A DNA stretch of 64,000 nt from Dryas octopetala (taxonomy: Eukaryota; Streptophyta; Magnoliopsida; Rosales; Rosaceae): the NCBI GenBank assembly GCA_963921425.1, contig OY992835.1:25743322-25807321 (forward strand), in the 5' to 3' direction. Shown here in pieces: positions 49,107 to 62,300 of this stretch (positions within the stretch are counted from its first letter, which is position 1; each line of letters opens with the position of its first letter). The notes beneath the pieces are model-generated. The model was not told where the DNA came from, did not search any database, and was given only the letters and a program-made list of their open reading frames with translations. A program made the translations under genes and the position numbers.

Positions 49107-49725
49107 GGAAAAATTTACAAACAAGACACATACTTTGATGGTTGTTTCATTTTAGGACATTAATTTTGATTCGTATTAATGAAGGACATACTTTTATTTT
49201 GTGTCAATTAATGATTATTTTTTATCTCAACTTTGGTCTGACATTGGACCCATCAAAACTCTACCAAATTTAGCAAATTTATACTTGATTCAAAGCTATG
49301 CATCTCCTCTTTACAACCATATAAAGATCACTAAAATTGGACATTTACAACTCCAGATAATTGGCCCAAAAGTAGGGTATCCAAAACTATCTAATCGGAT
49401 CTCTGGGAAAAAATTTAGAAAATCAGACAATTTCGGGTACCCTACTTTGGGGCCGATTATCTGGAGTTGTAAATATCTGATTTGGGTGATCTTTATATGG
49501 TTGTAAAGAGGAGATGCATATCTTTAAACCCAGTATAATTTTTTTGAATTTGGTGGAGTTTTGATAGGTCCAACGTCGGGCCAAAGTTGAAATAAAAACT
49601 GAAAAAAAATATAGTTCTTAATTGACACAAAATGAAAGTATGTGTCCTTCATTAACACAAAGCAAAATTAATGTCCTAAAATGAAACAACCATTAAAGTA
49701 TGTGTCCTATTTGTAAATTTTTCCC
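49107..49725. mobile_element. Foldback Mutator-like MITE (619 bp) in unit B
   Basis: Begins GGAAAAATTTACAAA and ends with its inverse TTTGTAAATTTTTCC. The two halves (roughly 300 bp each) are near-perfect inverted copies meeting around CCAGATAATTGGCCC / GGGGCCGATTATCTGG. Target duplication TTCTTTTTTT of about 10 bp flanks it (49097-49106 and 49726-49735). Unit A has an uninterrupted site near 39504-39515. No coding capacity. Confidence 0.9.
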
Positions 49726-50447
49726 TTCTTTTTTTTATGAGAAGAAATCCTGAATTCTGATATCATAAATGTCAGTTGATAATAAAAAAAAAAAAAAACT
49801 TTTCATGATAGTATGAATGTCATGAATTCTGATATCATGAATCCCAGGTTATGGTCACCGATCTTCTGAAAAGAAATCCTAAATTCAAATGTCATGAATT
49901 TCAGTTGATAATAATAATAAAAAACTTTTTCATTCCTATTTCCCTCACTACTGTCCACCTTCTTAAATGTTTAGTTCCAGGCATTAATCCTTTTTATGAT
50001 TTAGATTAATGATAAACACCAATGTTTCAACAGACATTTAGAAGCTACATTAATATGGTCTTCTCGTATAGAACTGGTCAAAAGTTCAAAAGTTGGTCTT
50101 GCTCTAAAATCTAAACAGAATGGTATAGTCGTTTGCTTTTCCATGGAACTGCTTTATGCTTTATGAGTTTATGCTACACAATCAGACTTTAAAGCAGACA
50201 CACATTGTTGGAATCTAAAAAGTGCTTTTATGGGGATGTTTAACCAAAATAGATGACCATCATACCATATCAGTATACCACCGAGATGAGTCATGACTCA
50301 TGACTCACAAATGATATAATATTGAAAGCAGGTTTTCATCTTTATGTGAGAGATTGTGCATTGCCTAAATGAACTTGGGATTTTGACTGAGTCAGTGAGA
50401 TGCCAAATCCAAAAGCGAAAAAAGAAGAAGAAATAGAGAACCCCACC

Positions 50448-52187
50448 TAGGGGTGGGCATAATAACCGACGCACCGAAAAACCGAACCAAACCCACCGTA
50501 AAAAAATCGAAAAAAAACCGAGTTGACCGAAAAGTCAACACCGTAAGAGAAAACCGAACCAAACCGTATATGGACGGTTTCAGTTTTGGTTTTATGCTCA
50601 TTTAACCCGAACTAAACCTAGTAATTTTAAAAAAATATAATTATATATTTTTATGCACATTTTATACATTTTTGTTCACATTTTATACATTTTTATACAC
50701 ATTTTATACATTTTTATTTTAGACCCTAAAATATATTTTATATAACCCTATGAGTTTAATATTATATATATAATAATGTTTTAGTATATAATTTTAGTTA
50801 TATCTTATATAATCAAATTAGTGTATTCTATTTCTATATACTCTATAGTCTATAGTCTATATAATAATGTTTTATGCATATAGAGTTATATATAAACTTA
50901 GTATATAACTATATAGTTAGTAACTTAGTATATAGTTGTATACATACTACAATAGTTATATATAACTATATAAGTAATCTATAATTATAGTAGTATACTA
51001 GTATATACTATAGTAGTATATAGTTATATATATACTATACTCATTACTCTATAGTAGTTATATACTTATATATAATCTTATATATAGTTATAACTTATAA
51101 CCCAAATTTGCCCAAACCTCAAACGAAATCTCAATCTTCCCAAACCCCAAACGAAACCCCAAATAAAATAAATTAAAAAAACCAAACAAATAGACCAACA
51201 AATAGATTATATAATATATATATATAGTTATAAATTATAATCTTATATTAGATATAACTTATAACCCCAATTTGCCAAAACTCCAAATGAAACCCCTACT
51301 ACCCAAACCCCAAACGAAACCTCAATCTCCCCAAACTCCAAACGAAATGCCAAATAAAATAAATTAAAAAAACCAAACAAATAGACTAACAAATAGATTA
51401 TATAATATATATAGTTACAGATTATAATCTTATATTAGATATAACCCCAATTTGCCAAAACTCCAAATGAAACCTCAATCTACCCAAACTCCAAACGAAA
51501 CCCCAAATAACTAAAACAGAAAAAAAAAAAAAAAACCAAACAAAGAAAGTAATACATAAATACTGTAATAGACCAAAAACAAAAAGAACAAATTAAAAAT
51601 CACAAAATCACTTAGAAATCACTCATCACTCATCAGACAGTGGCATACCTAAATTAAACTAATTAAATAATTAATAGTGTAAAGTCTGTAATATTAGAAT
51701 AGAGTCAATAGACTCAATACTCAATAAGTCAATAGACCAAAAACAAAAATAAAAAATGACAAAATCAGTAAATCACATATTCATTCAGACATTCACTCTC
51801 CAACCAAAAAAGAAGAAGACATTCACTCATCAAGTGATTCAAGTCATCCGACAAATCTAAAGAAATTAAGAAAGCAGGTTCTTAACTTTATTTGGTTGTA
51901 GACTTGTAGTTATTTTTGTTGTTGTAGTAAATTAGTAACTTTTAAGTGTTAAGCAGGTTGTATTTGTTTTAACTTTTAAGTAGGTTCTTAACTTTGTTTT
52001 AAGCAGGTTGTATTTATTTTAAAACCGTGCATGCACCGAACCAAACCGTCTTTGCAATGGTTTGGTTTAGTTTGGTTTTTCTCTAATTTGTTCGGTTTAC
52101 AACACCGAACCACACCGAGAAAACATTTATAGTGCGGTATATAGTTCTCGGGGTGAAGTGAGCCGAACCACACCGTGCCCACCCCTA
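50448..52187. mobile_element. Non-autonomous hAT element (1,740 bp) in unit B
   Basis: Termini TAGGGGTGGGCA and TGCCCACCCCTA (12-bp inverted repeat). The 8-bp target duplication ACCCCACC is at 50440-50447 and 52188-52195, which together are diagnostic of hAT. Unit A has the site once. The subterminal zones carry ACCGAACCAAACCG-type repeats. The interior is AT-rich with TATATA tracts and a ~190-bp tandem unit. No transposase ORF. Confidence 0.95.
51085..51545. repeat. ~190-bp tandem units inside the hAT element
   Basis: The segment with CCAAACCCCAAACGAAACC and AAAACCAAACAAATAGAC recurs about 190 bp apart (for example ACCAAACAAA at 51181 and 51372). There are about two and a half units separated by AT-rich stretches. 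Confidence 0.8.
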
Positions 52188-53766
52188 ACCCCACCAACAT
52201 GCTACATGCCTCTTTGTTTGGGCTGTGGAACAGGCTGAACAGCATACAACAAGACTCCTCCAACTTCTATGCGCCTTTTAAGGCGCGTGGGTGAGAAGTG
52301 GAAGCCCACCAGCACACCAAAGCTAAAGCTGGTGTGGTGGCAGCGGAAGCAGAGCCACATTGGCTTTCTCATTGGCAGGTGCTAACTCTTACGCTACATG
52401 GGTGTGAGTGATTCAACTCTTCCTCTGCTTTAATCATGAATTAATTAATATTTATCACATTAATATAATAATTTTCTAATCAGAATTTTATGGGATTCCA
52501 AAGTCTACAGCTTTGCAGCAACGTGGTTTTGCATTCAAAACAGCCTGTGGGCCGTGGCCGTGCAAAGGGCAACGGACCCAGAAAACCCTTCATTTCCCAA
52601 CAAGCCCCTACATTTTTTTATTTTTTTTTTACATTAACAAGTAACAACTTAATTCTTTCGAGTTTCAGTGTCAGAATCTGCAGATTAATATGATTTATCA
52701 TTTAAGACAAAGAATGACTTCCAAAATCGTAGTTGGTATTTGGTAAGTAATTATTATTACTTATTAGAACTAAACTGGAAAATGCATTATCCCAACTAAC
52801 ATGGTGACTGCTACCGTTTCATAAATGGACGATAATAATACAGTAACAGTATAACAGTGAAAATTTAGAAGCAGGGACGATTTGGTCATATCAAAATCAA
52901 ACCCATCAAATGCCATAGAGAGGGAAAACCATGTGTCATGTGATGGCCGATGCTGCAATTACCAGCGGAATGTTAGGAAATTCACGAGAATCAACAAGAA
53001 GCAAAACCCAACAACGAAATAAACCACTATTTTTATTACATTACAGCTTCAGTGACTCAGTCTGAGACTCACCGCAGACCCTCCCCATTCCCATTGCCTT
53101 TGTCTTTCTCTTAGAGGAAACCGGCCCCATAATTGTTATTTGTCAGTGACCACACCCACAGAAAACCAGCACTAAATGCCTTAACACTGTCCTGTACGGC
53201 CCTTTCCAACCACCTTCATAAATCATAATAAGCCCCACTTTTCAGTGTTCCACTCCACAAACACATTCATTGACCAAGAACAAGAACAATGGTGTTGCTC
53301 TTAATGGTTTTTTAGTTCCCATTTTCAAGGTTTGTCTCCAACATTATCTGCATTTATCTCCCGTTTTTTCTGTGTGTTGTTCTCTGTAAACCCAGAAAAT
53401 TCTTAAAGATACTTCCTCTGGATGATTTATTTAGCCTTGTGTTTCTTCATGGGATTTTAACCAACTTGTTTACTAAGCATTCAAAATTTTCCAGGAACGT
53501 GCCCAGTTAATTTTCCAGGAGGAATCATCGAATTTGGGCTACCCAGAAAAAATTCATAACACTTTCATGAGACGTGGGAGTACTGAGCTAGGATTTATGC
53601 TTTGCTTCGTGAGCTTAGTTATGGAGATCGATCTCTTTTGCTGATATTTCGTAAGATTTTATGAGTCTGTTGATGTTACCCCTGAAGTTCACAGTCCAGC
53701 TTTAATTCAACTGTTTATGTCCAGCTTTATGACAAAAACTAGAGGCTAAACTTTGAAGCTTGTGCA

Positions 53767-56700
53767 ATGGGACATTTTTACTTGTTAATTACAGTAATTT
53801 TGTCATGGGTTCTGTTCCTCCCAAGTACACATGAATTACAAACCTCTCAGACCCAAGTCTTATTGCAGCTAAGGAAACATTTGGAGTACCCTTCCTCATT
53901 TGGAATTTGGGAAAATTACCATGGAGACCTCTGTAACCTGTCTTCCTCACATATGAGCATATCATGTCAGGACAATTCAGTCACTGAGCTCAAAATTAGG
54001 GGAGATAAACTTGTTAATGTTAGTGAGTTCAATGGATTTGCAATTCCCAACCAGACACTGTCTGAGAGTTTCTCAATTGATTCTTTCGTTACCACATTGT
54101 CAAGGTTACCCAGCTTGAGGGTTCTTAGCTTAGTCTCTTTGGGAATTTGGGGACCACTTCCTGATAAGATTCATCGGTTATCTTCTCTTGAACTCTTAGA
54201 CTTGAGCTCAAATTTCATATATGGTTCTATTCCTCCTAAAATATCTACAATGGTCAAACTTCACACTCTAACACTTGAGGGCAATTATTTCAATGATACT
54301 GTCCCTGATTGGTTGGACTCGTTATCAAATCTCACCATTTTGTGCTTGAAGAACAATCGATTGAAGGGTCAGTTTCCTTCTTCAATATGCAGAATTAAGA
54401 CACTCACTGACATTGCCTTGTCTCACAATGAGCTTTCTGGAAAATTACCTGATATGGGTACTTTAACCAGCCTGCATGTATTGGACTTGAGAGAAAATCA
54501 TTTAGATTCTGAACTCCCAATAATGCCCAAAGAACTGGTTACGGTCCTTCTTAGCAAGAACTCATTCTCCGGAAAGATTCCTGCGCAATTTAGTGATTTG
54601 GGTCAGCTTCAGCATCTTGATCTATCATTCAATTATCTTAGTGGAACACCACCATCTGCCTTGTTCTCTTTGCCAAATCTCAGTTATCTGAATTTAGCAT
54701 CTAATATGCTGAGCGGAGAACTCCCAGACCATCTAAATTGTGGTGACAAACTTGGCTCTATTGACATCTCTAATAACAAGTTAATAGGCGATCTTCCTTC
54801 TTGCCTGCGCAGTACTTCAGATGAGAGAGTTGTTGAATACAGCAGAAACTGTTTGTCGATTGATTCCCAACACCAGCATGAGGTTTCATACTGTAAAGAG
54901 GCTCTTGTAAGGGGAAAACAATCCAGAGGCAGAGAAACCGTGGTGCTAGTTGCCATTGTCTGTGGAGCTGTTCTTGTTTTAGTACTTGTGGCATCTGGGG
55001 TTCTTTTCTTGTGTAGAAGATACTGTTCAAGACAGACGTTTGAGAAGAACATATATGCAAAGGCTGTGCAAGATAATTCACCAAATGGTTTTTTCTCTGA
55101 ACTCGTTGCAAATGCTAGTAAGTTATAAATTAGTCAGGTTATTTTGTTATTTTTTCTCTTGCCCCAAGTCCAAGACATCTTTTTTCACACTGCACAATGA
55201 CAACTTTGTATTCTGAAATGTACGAATACAGACAAAATCATGTTTTGTACCAATGAAAGCTTAAGGTGATAACATTTGTGTTCTACTTTTTCTAGGATTC
55301 ATATCTCAAGCAGCAAAATTGGAGACACATGGTGCCCCAGCATGTCGTTTATTTTCACTTGAGGAGTTGAAGGAAGCAACAAACAACTTTGATTTGTCTA
55401 TGTTTTTGGGTGAAGGCTCTATGGGGGAGGTACCCTCCAAACTCAAAAATTATATAGAAGTATATTTTTTTCTCTTGAAATCCAATTTTTGATTATCAAT
55501 CTCAAAAGTTATAAGTAATTTGTACAGAGCTAGGAGTTTAATGAGCAAGGATAAAGGGAACAGATCTAGGAATTCTTTCATGATGACTTAAGCATTCCTG
55601 ACTTTAGATTTCTGATCTGTTATTTTCACTTAAGCTCTCACAATGAGCTATTAAAGACAATGTCCATTTTTCTGTTTTCAGCTTTACAAAGGAAAGCTGG
55701 AAAATGGGACCTATGTTGCAATCCGATCTCTGACCATAATGAAGAAATATTCAATCCAAAACCTTAAAGTTCGGCTGGATTTTCTCTCAAAGCTTCATCA
55801 TCCTCACTTGGTTGGTCTCTTGGGCTATTGCATTGACAGTAGTGGACAAGATGATTCCAGTTGCAACAGAGTCTTCCTTATATATGAATATGTTTCTAGT
55901 GGGAACTATCGCACCTATCTGTCAGGTTAGTAAGGTATTATGAGGAGCTTCATTACATTGTACAGAGTAAGTGTAATTGTAAGCATATTTATGAACCTTA
56001 CTAGTGAGTACCCGAGTGTGTGTGTGTATCTCTCCTTTTGAGGTACAGTATTGTAATCTGCTTTACATCATTTCTTTGTGTATTGATGCTCCCAACCTCT
56101 AACTAAGCTCTGTACATATATGTAGAAAATTGTCCAGAGAAGGTTCTCAAGTGGTCTGATAGATTGGCAATTCTAATAGGAGTTGCAAAGGCCGTGCATT
56201 TTCTGCATACTGGGGTTATTCCAGGTTCTTTCAACAATCGATTGAAAACTAACAATATATTGCTTGATGAACATCGAATTGCAAAGCTGAGTGACTACGG
56301 GATGTCCATCATCACAGAAGAAATTGAAAAACTTGAGGCATGTTTCTTCACTACTATATTTATTTTTTGAGTTGGCAATGTTTAGTATGGTTCCCAGTGG
56401 TTATTCTAATGGACATTCTATTTGTTCTGCAGGCAAAGGGAGAAGGCCCAAAATCAAGGTATGGATGTAAAGTATAGTTTCTAAAATAGCTCTTCACAAA
56501 ATGCATTAATTTATTAATCAGGGTCACATTTCTTTGGAAAGAAACTAGTTAAATATTAATAGTTTCTGCTACTTATGTGGTTTTTTGCAGGCATAGAACA
56601 AATGTGGAGGGTGATGTGTACAACTTTGGATATATACTACTAGAATCACTTGTTGGGTCTATAGTAAGTGGAAAAGGGGAAACACTTCTGCTAAATGAAA

Positions 56701-57023
56701 TGGTATATATGCTAAAGCTTTTATTGCCATGACTTCATTTTGATTTGATTTTGTAGAATGTATGTTTGATGCGTGGTGTCATGAACCACATGATGCAGGG
56801 ATCGTTTGGGAGCCAAGATGGTCGAAGAAGAATTGTGGATCCAATTGTGTTGACCACTTGCTCACAAGACTCGTTATCAATAGTGGTTTCCATCACCAAA
56901 AAATGCCTATCTCCAGAAGTGTCATCTCGTCCCTCTTTTGAGGATGTGCTTTGGAACTTACAGTATGCAGCTCAAGTCCAAGCCACAGCTGATTCTGATC
57001 AGAAATCGGATTCTACATCTTAA
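53767..57023 (+). CDS. LRR receptor-like pseudokinase (At3g03770-like, LRR-VI)
   Basis: Plasma-membrane receptor-like protein with a probably inactive kinase domain. Exons: 53767-55117, 55296-55429, 55682-55925, 56126-56337, 56433-56458, 56591-56702, 56799-57023, giving 767 aa. Order: signal peptide (residues 1-23), about ten leucine-rich repeats (~100-370; LRVLSLVSLGIWGPLPDKI, LELLDLSSNFIYGSIPPKI, LQHLDLSFNYLSGTPPSAL), TM helix (VVLVAIVCGAVLVLVLVASG, ~395-418), then the kinase-like domain from FSLEELKEATNNF. Key catalytic residues are missing: VAIRSL has Arg for the VAIK lysine, the HRD loop reads IPGSFNNRLKTNN, and DFG reads DYG. Intron 4 must use a GC donor (GAG|GCATGT), since GT alternatives shift the frame into a stop. 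A second, truncated copy lies at 41271-42046. Confidence 0.93.
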
Positions 57024-59313
57024 GTTAGTTGTAAGGTTTTGGGCTGTGCATGGGCCTGTAAAGTCCATGATCCATCCCAATGAAGCCCACTTCCTGCTTG
57101 TACAAGAAACGAGGAAGGCTTGTAATGAGACTGGAGGTGGGCTTGTAAAGACAACTACTAGGTAGGCCGGCCTGTATTTAGGTAGAGCTACGTTCCTTCG
57201 TTGTTTGGGCTGTATTACAATGTAAAAATCTAAAGTTGGTGATTGCTCAACTTTAATTATATATGGCAAAGTTTTTGGAACAGGAATAACATGAAGTAAA
57301 ATATTCGTAAATAACGTGAGTTTAGAGGATGGGAATCGCTGGTGGTTGCCTGGTTGGTGTTGTGCTTTTTCTTACTTGTGTGAAAAGGCAAAGCCAGCCA
57401 AGAGGAGTGAGTGGTGGGGTTGTGCTCACTGCCTAGTGGTTAGAGTAGGATCGAATCTTAAAACATGAGGGAACGAAAAGTTACTGTGTATATGTGTTAT
57501 GTAATAGTGTAATACACAATAAATAATCTTTGTAAAATTATTAAATATGAGGATTAATTTAACCAAGGGTTGGTCGTGGGTGTCCCCCAACATTTATAAA
57601 TATACAATACATAATGTTCTTATCCAAGACAAACACTGTCCTTACCAGCAAAACACAAAAAGACAAATAGTGTCCATTGTCCAAAATGATAAAGTAATAA
57701 CCTTGCGTTTTGATTTAATAGAAGTGGACATTTCAACCTACCTCCACCTCTTGAAGCTATGCTATAGATCATATTCATATAAGCTTAGATTTTACGCTCA
57801 TTTTTCATGTTATTTCATGGCCTCACGTCAGGGAGTTGGTGACGGGTCCAAGTCCAACTCCAGTTCTATGATCCTCAGGTTCTTTTTAGATCTAGATTAG
57901 GTGAAAAGTGATCGAGTCTTTATATAAATGTAAAATCATCATAAATGATCATGAACTTGGGTTCATTGTTCCAAGCAGTTAATGGGCTTGCTGAGCCCAA
58001 TTTCAGGATTGTTTGGTAGCTCGCAGCCCAAGCATATAATGTAACGGCTATGCTGATGATGGTGGCGTGTGCAGTGGGCTCCACTATCCCAGGGGCTGTA
58101 TTTGACTGTTAAGTGTCTGATAACCACAGCATTGTGTCGGCGAGTCCAGCAAACCAAGCAACAAACCACGCTCATCACCACACCAAAGTCTTCGCGTTAT
58201 CTTCACGCTCAGAGTACTCACCTGAGTTGTTAACTCAGTGTGACTCAGTGGCCGAGTCACTCACGGCCTACTGGGCTACAGGCTACTGGGTGAGTGTTAC
58301 ACACTCTCTCACTCAACTTCAATCTTCGACTACAAACAAATTTATTAGGTGTGAGCATTTCAGCCACGAGGTTGCCATCAGCCAACGCCACAACGACAAA
58401 CAATGACACACCGAATGAAAATCCACCAAGGTGACGCCGTTTTGCATGTCCTGACAATCATTTCCTCGCACTCATAAAAATATTAATTTTATGTTATGGA
58501 AATTCTCAAATCTCTACAGTCAGCTTCACATTTTTCCAATATTTTAATCACACATATTCACTCAGCAGGCCTGTGCGCCTCTCAGTCCCAGAAAGTGTAC
58601 ACCATCCGGTACAAAACGATTCGTCTCTCTTCTCAATCGCATTTCTCCCAATTTTCTGGCCTCCATATTTACTGGTACAATTACCTTTGTCTTTACCCAT
58701 TTTTTATTTTATTTTATTTTTTATCATCCAGCTACACTTTTGAGTTCTGCGTACTTTGTCTAAAACTGTATGTATAATCTGTGTTTCTATTTGCTCAATT
58801 TGATTGCATGCATTGTGATGAATCTGAGCGACTTTGAGCTCGAATATCTGGATCTGACGTTTTGAAGCAATTTCTAAGATTTATTCCGGTAGCTGATAAC
58901 TCTGCATTGCCTTTTTTGCAAGTATACATGTTATTAACTTATTATGATGATTTATGAGCTCAGTTTGCGATTTTGAGCTCTCTTTTGTTAATTTCTTTAT
59001 TACTAGCATGCTTCACTTTGCAAAGCTTTTCCCAGCTCACATTTTGTTTTCTTTATTTATTTTTAAAAAATTGTTATTATTTTTGAGTTACGGCGTTTGA
59101 TGTTCAATGAGCTTGTTTTCCATTAAATATAACCATTTTAGTGATGAATGCGACATTTTATAATCCTCAATTCCTAATTTGATTACTGATTGATATGCTT
59201 GTGGTTTTTTGTTCCTCAGAGTGTTGGGAGTACCAGCTTTGTGAATGTGAACACCTAAACACATTGGAGGAGAATAGTCAGTTAGAACAGGTCTGCCGTT
59301 TGTTTCTGCAACC
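57024..59313. other. Receptor 3' UTR and upstream region of the NT-C2 gene
   Basis: 57024-57300 is probably receptor 3' UTR. 58500-59313 is probably the 5' leader of the NT-C2 gene, with a likely 5' UTR intron ending at TTCCTCAG near 59219. The middle (57550-58500) shows only short ORFs with no known motif. Confidence 0.5.
57412..57525 (+). repeat. Possible tRNA-derived SINE fragment
   Basis: TAGTGGTTAGAG followed by GGATCGAATCTT resembles the A and B boxes of a tRNA-like internal promoter, about 15 bp apart (shorter than in a true tRNA). There is no acceptor stem and no clear target duplication, so this is a weak call. Confidence 0.25.
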
Positions 59314-62300
59314 ATGGTTCTAGGCTTAAAGGCGAAGAACCGCAGGGGCACCACCGTTCATATTGATTATCAAATCCATATTCATGAGATTAAGCCTTGG
59401 CCCCCATCACAGTCGCTTAGATCACTCCGTTCTGTATTGATTCAGTGGGAAAATGGCGACCGCAATTCTGGGTCTACCAATGCTGTTGTCCCTTCACTTG
59501 GGTCCGTTGTTGGTGAGGGAAAAATTGAATTCACTGAGTCTTTCAGGTTGCCTGTGACTCTGCTGAGGGACATGTCTGTAAAAGGTGGGGGTGATGCATT
59601 TCAAAAGAATTGCTTAGAGTTCAACTTGTACGAGCCTCGGAGGGATAAGACTGTGAAAGGTCAGTTGTTGGCAACTGGGATTATAGATTTGGCTGATTAT
59701 GGTGTTGTGAAAGAGACCATAAGCATTAGCACTCCAATGAACAGTAAGAGGAGCTTTAGGAACACTGATAACCCGGTTTTGTATATTAAAATTCAGCCTG
59801 TTGAGAAGCGTCGCACCAGTTCCTCTTCTAGGGATAGCTTGTCAAGGGGGGTATCACTGGACAAAGCTGGAGGTGAATCTGTTTCGGCCTTGATGGATGA
59901 AGAATATGCTGAGGAATCCGAAGTTGCCTCTTTCACAGATGATGATGTTTCCTCACACTCATCTCAGGTAATCATTGGCTTAGTTTTCCTTTCTTTCTCT
60001 TCTTGACCATGCATTTTGATTACAATACTGCTACAATTTTTACCCACTACACCATTGATCATGGCCATTGGGCATGGTATGGTCAAAATGACAGGTAACC
60101 GAGATTTATTAAAATACTAGAAAATAGTATGTAATATAACACTGGCACTGAATTGCAGACCAGACAAGACACGGTGACTCATAGCATTGAAGGAGATAAT
60201 GAAAAACATGCCTTAGCCTCAAAAGTAGGGCTTGAAAAATCAAATTTAGTGCCTCAGAATGCACCACATGAATATCTGAAGGAGAATTCATCATGCTCAT
60301 CATCAATTGACGTATCTTCTGACCTGGGAAGCCCAGTAAATGGTCATGCTTCGGTATCCAACTCTCCCAGATCAAGTTCAACAACAATCCTAAAAAGTGC
60401 TGGCTCGAAGAATGTCCTTTCTTCTCCTGTGTCCTTACAGAATGAAAATCCTCAGGAGTCCTACACCAGCATGAGAAGCATTGACCATGATCATTTAGCT
60501 CAGGAGGTTAACAATAACGTTGCTGATGCCAGAAGTAAAATTACAGTTGATGTGAAACAAACTACCAAGTATGATGAGAAGATTGGCAGAGATGGCCTTG
60601 AGGCTGCAGTTGGTGATGATAGTTATGATAGTTCTATGGAGGACAAAGACAGAAAGAAACAAGAAGAAAATGGAGATGAACAACAAGGTTTTTATGAAGA
60701 AAAACATTCTAGGGAAGCATCCATTTCACAAGATGCTAATAGAAAGCAAGTTCCACTCGGAATGAAAGAAAATATTTTGAACAGCGAGAAATTAAAGCAT
60801 GTTAAGTCTGTTAGGTCACCCATTGAGTCAGTTAAGAATGGATTAACTAGGAGTGATCAGCATATAGAAGTAAAGGAAACTGGTATTCAGGGAGATGTGC
60901 AGAACAGTGCAGGTCTTGCAGGAAACCTCAGAGGTAAGGAAAGAAAAGATGCTAAGGTGTATCCAAAGGATACAAAAATTGTCATTTTAGAAGGCAAAAT
61001 CCAGCAGTTGGAACACAGAATAAAGATGCTTGAAGGAGAATTGAGAGAAGCTGCAGCTGTTGAGGCTGCTCTTTATTCAGTAGTCGCTGAGCATGGAAGT
61101 TCTATGAGTAAGGTCCATGCTCCTGCTCGGCGCCTTTCTAGGTTTTATCTTCATGCTTGCACAGAAAATTCTATATCTAGGAGAGTCAGTGCGGCAAGAA
61201 GTGTTGTTTCAGGATTAGTTTTGGTGGCAAAAGCGTGTGGGAATGATGTCCCAAGGTATATTTAAATTGCATTGTTTTCTGCATTTTCTTTAACGTTTTA
61301 TTTAAAAACCTGTGACCATCTATATTGACGTTTTGAAGCAAAGCTTCTGGAGCTTATAACATTTCAATTATCAAGTCTAAATTTTCTACAAAGTATTGGA
61401 ACTCTTCTGGTGAACAATAATCATAAATCCATTAATAGTCTTATGGTGTAATACATTTTCTTTTTCTCTGATTACAGGCTAACGTTTTGGCTGTCAAATT
61501 CTGTTGTGTTGAGAACAATAATAAGCCAGGTTTCTGGGGACCCAGAACTTCCTCTGTCTACTGGGCCTTCTATTGACAGGAATGGGCCTTCTATTGACAG
61601 GAAAGGTGCTGAAAAAGTAAAAAAGGCATCATCTCCAATAAAATGGAAGGCTTCATCTTTTGGGGAAAATGAAGGGATGAAACTCTTAAATGGAAGTTCT
61701 GGTGATTGGGAGAACCCGCAAACATTTATGTCTAAGCTGGAGAAGATTGAATCGTGGATCTTCTCCAGAATAGTTGAGTCCATCTGGTGGCAGGTCATTG
61801 AGCAACTCTTTTCCTCTTCTTTTTTTCCTCGTTGAATTTCCCTGTAAATCTACAATAGCAAAACCATCTTATTGAATGAATTTCATGAACTGCATCTGAT
61901 TCTTTCACTATTATATTTTCAGACTTTGACCCCATATATGCAGTCTGTTGCTGCAAAGGCAATTGATGAAGGTAATGGTTCTGGGTCAAGGAAAAACTAT
62001 AGACGGACATCTATTTCAGCTGATCAAGAGCAAAGTAACTTTTCATTAGAACTTTGGAAGAAGGCTTTCAGGGATGCCTGTGAAAGACTTTGTCCAGTAC
62101 GAGCTGGGGGCCATGAGTGTGGCTGCTTGCATCTACTGGCCAGATTGGTATATCTATACACTCAGATATTTCCATCGTACCTCTTCTCATTAGTACATAT
62201 ATTTTCCCAAATTATATGAATCCTGCGATTATATCTTATACGGAGTTATATCTGAAATCTTCAATATAGTGATCTGTTTCATATTTTCTTGACTGATGGG

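Larger units (their letters stand above)
47645..53766. other. Spacer between PPO2-B and the complete receptor gene
   Basis: Matches 38051-41791 of unit A, interrupted by a MITE (49107-49725) and a hAT element (50448-52187). 53246-53766 contains the receptor promoter and leader, with an apparent 5' UTR intron. No additional gene was recognised. Confidence 0.6.
41913..53890 (+). repeat. Tandem duplication, unit B (12.0 kb)
   Basis: Direct repeat of unit A. It is longer because it contains a 619-bp MITE and a 1,740-bp hAT element that unit A lacks. It in turn lacks two MITEs present in unit A. It continues without a break into the rest of the receptor gene, so unit B carries the original downstream context. 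Confidence 0.96.

Noticed and set aside
57430..57475. A tRNA gene based on A and B box-like motifs
   Set aside because: No acceptor, D or anticodon stems can be drawn; kept only as a weak SINE-like call.
59088..59354. Minus-strand 88-codon ORF over the NT-C2 start
   Set aside because: Shadow of the leader and first exon of the plus-strand gene.
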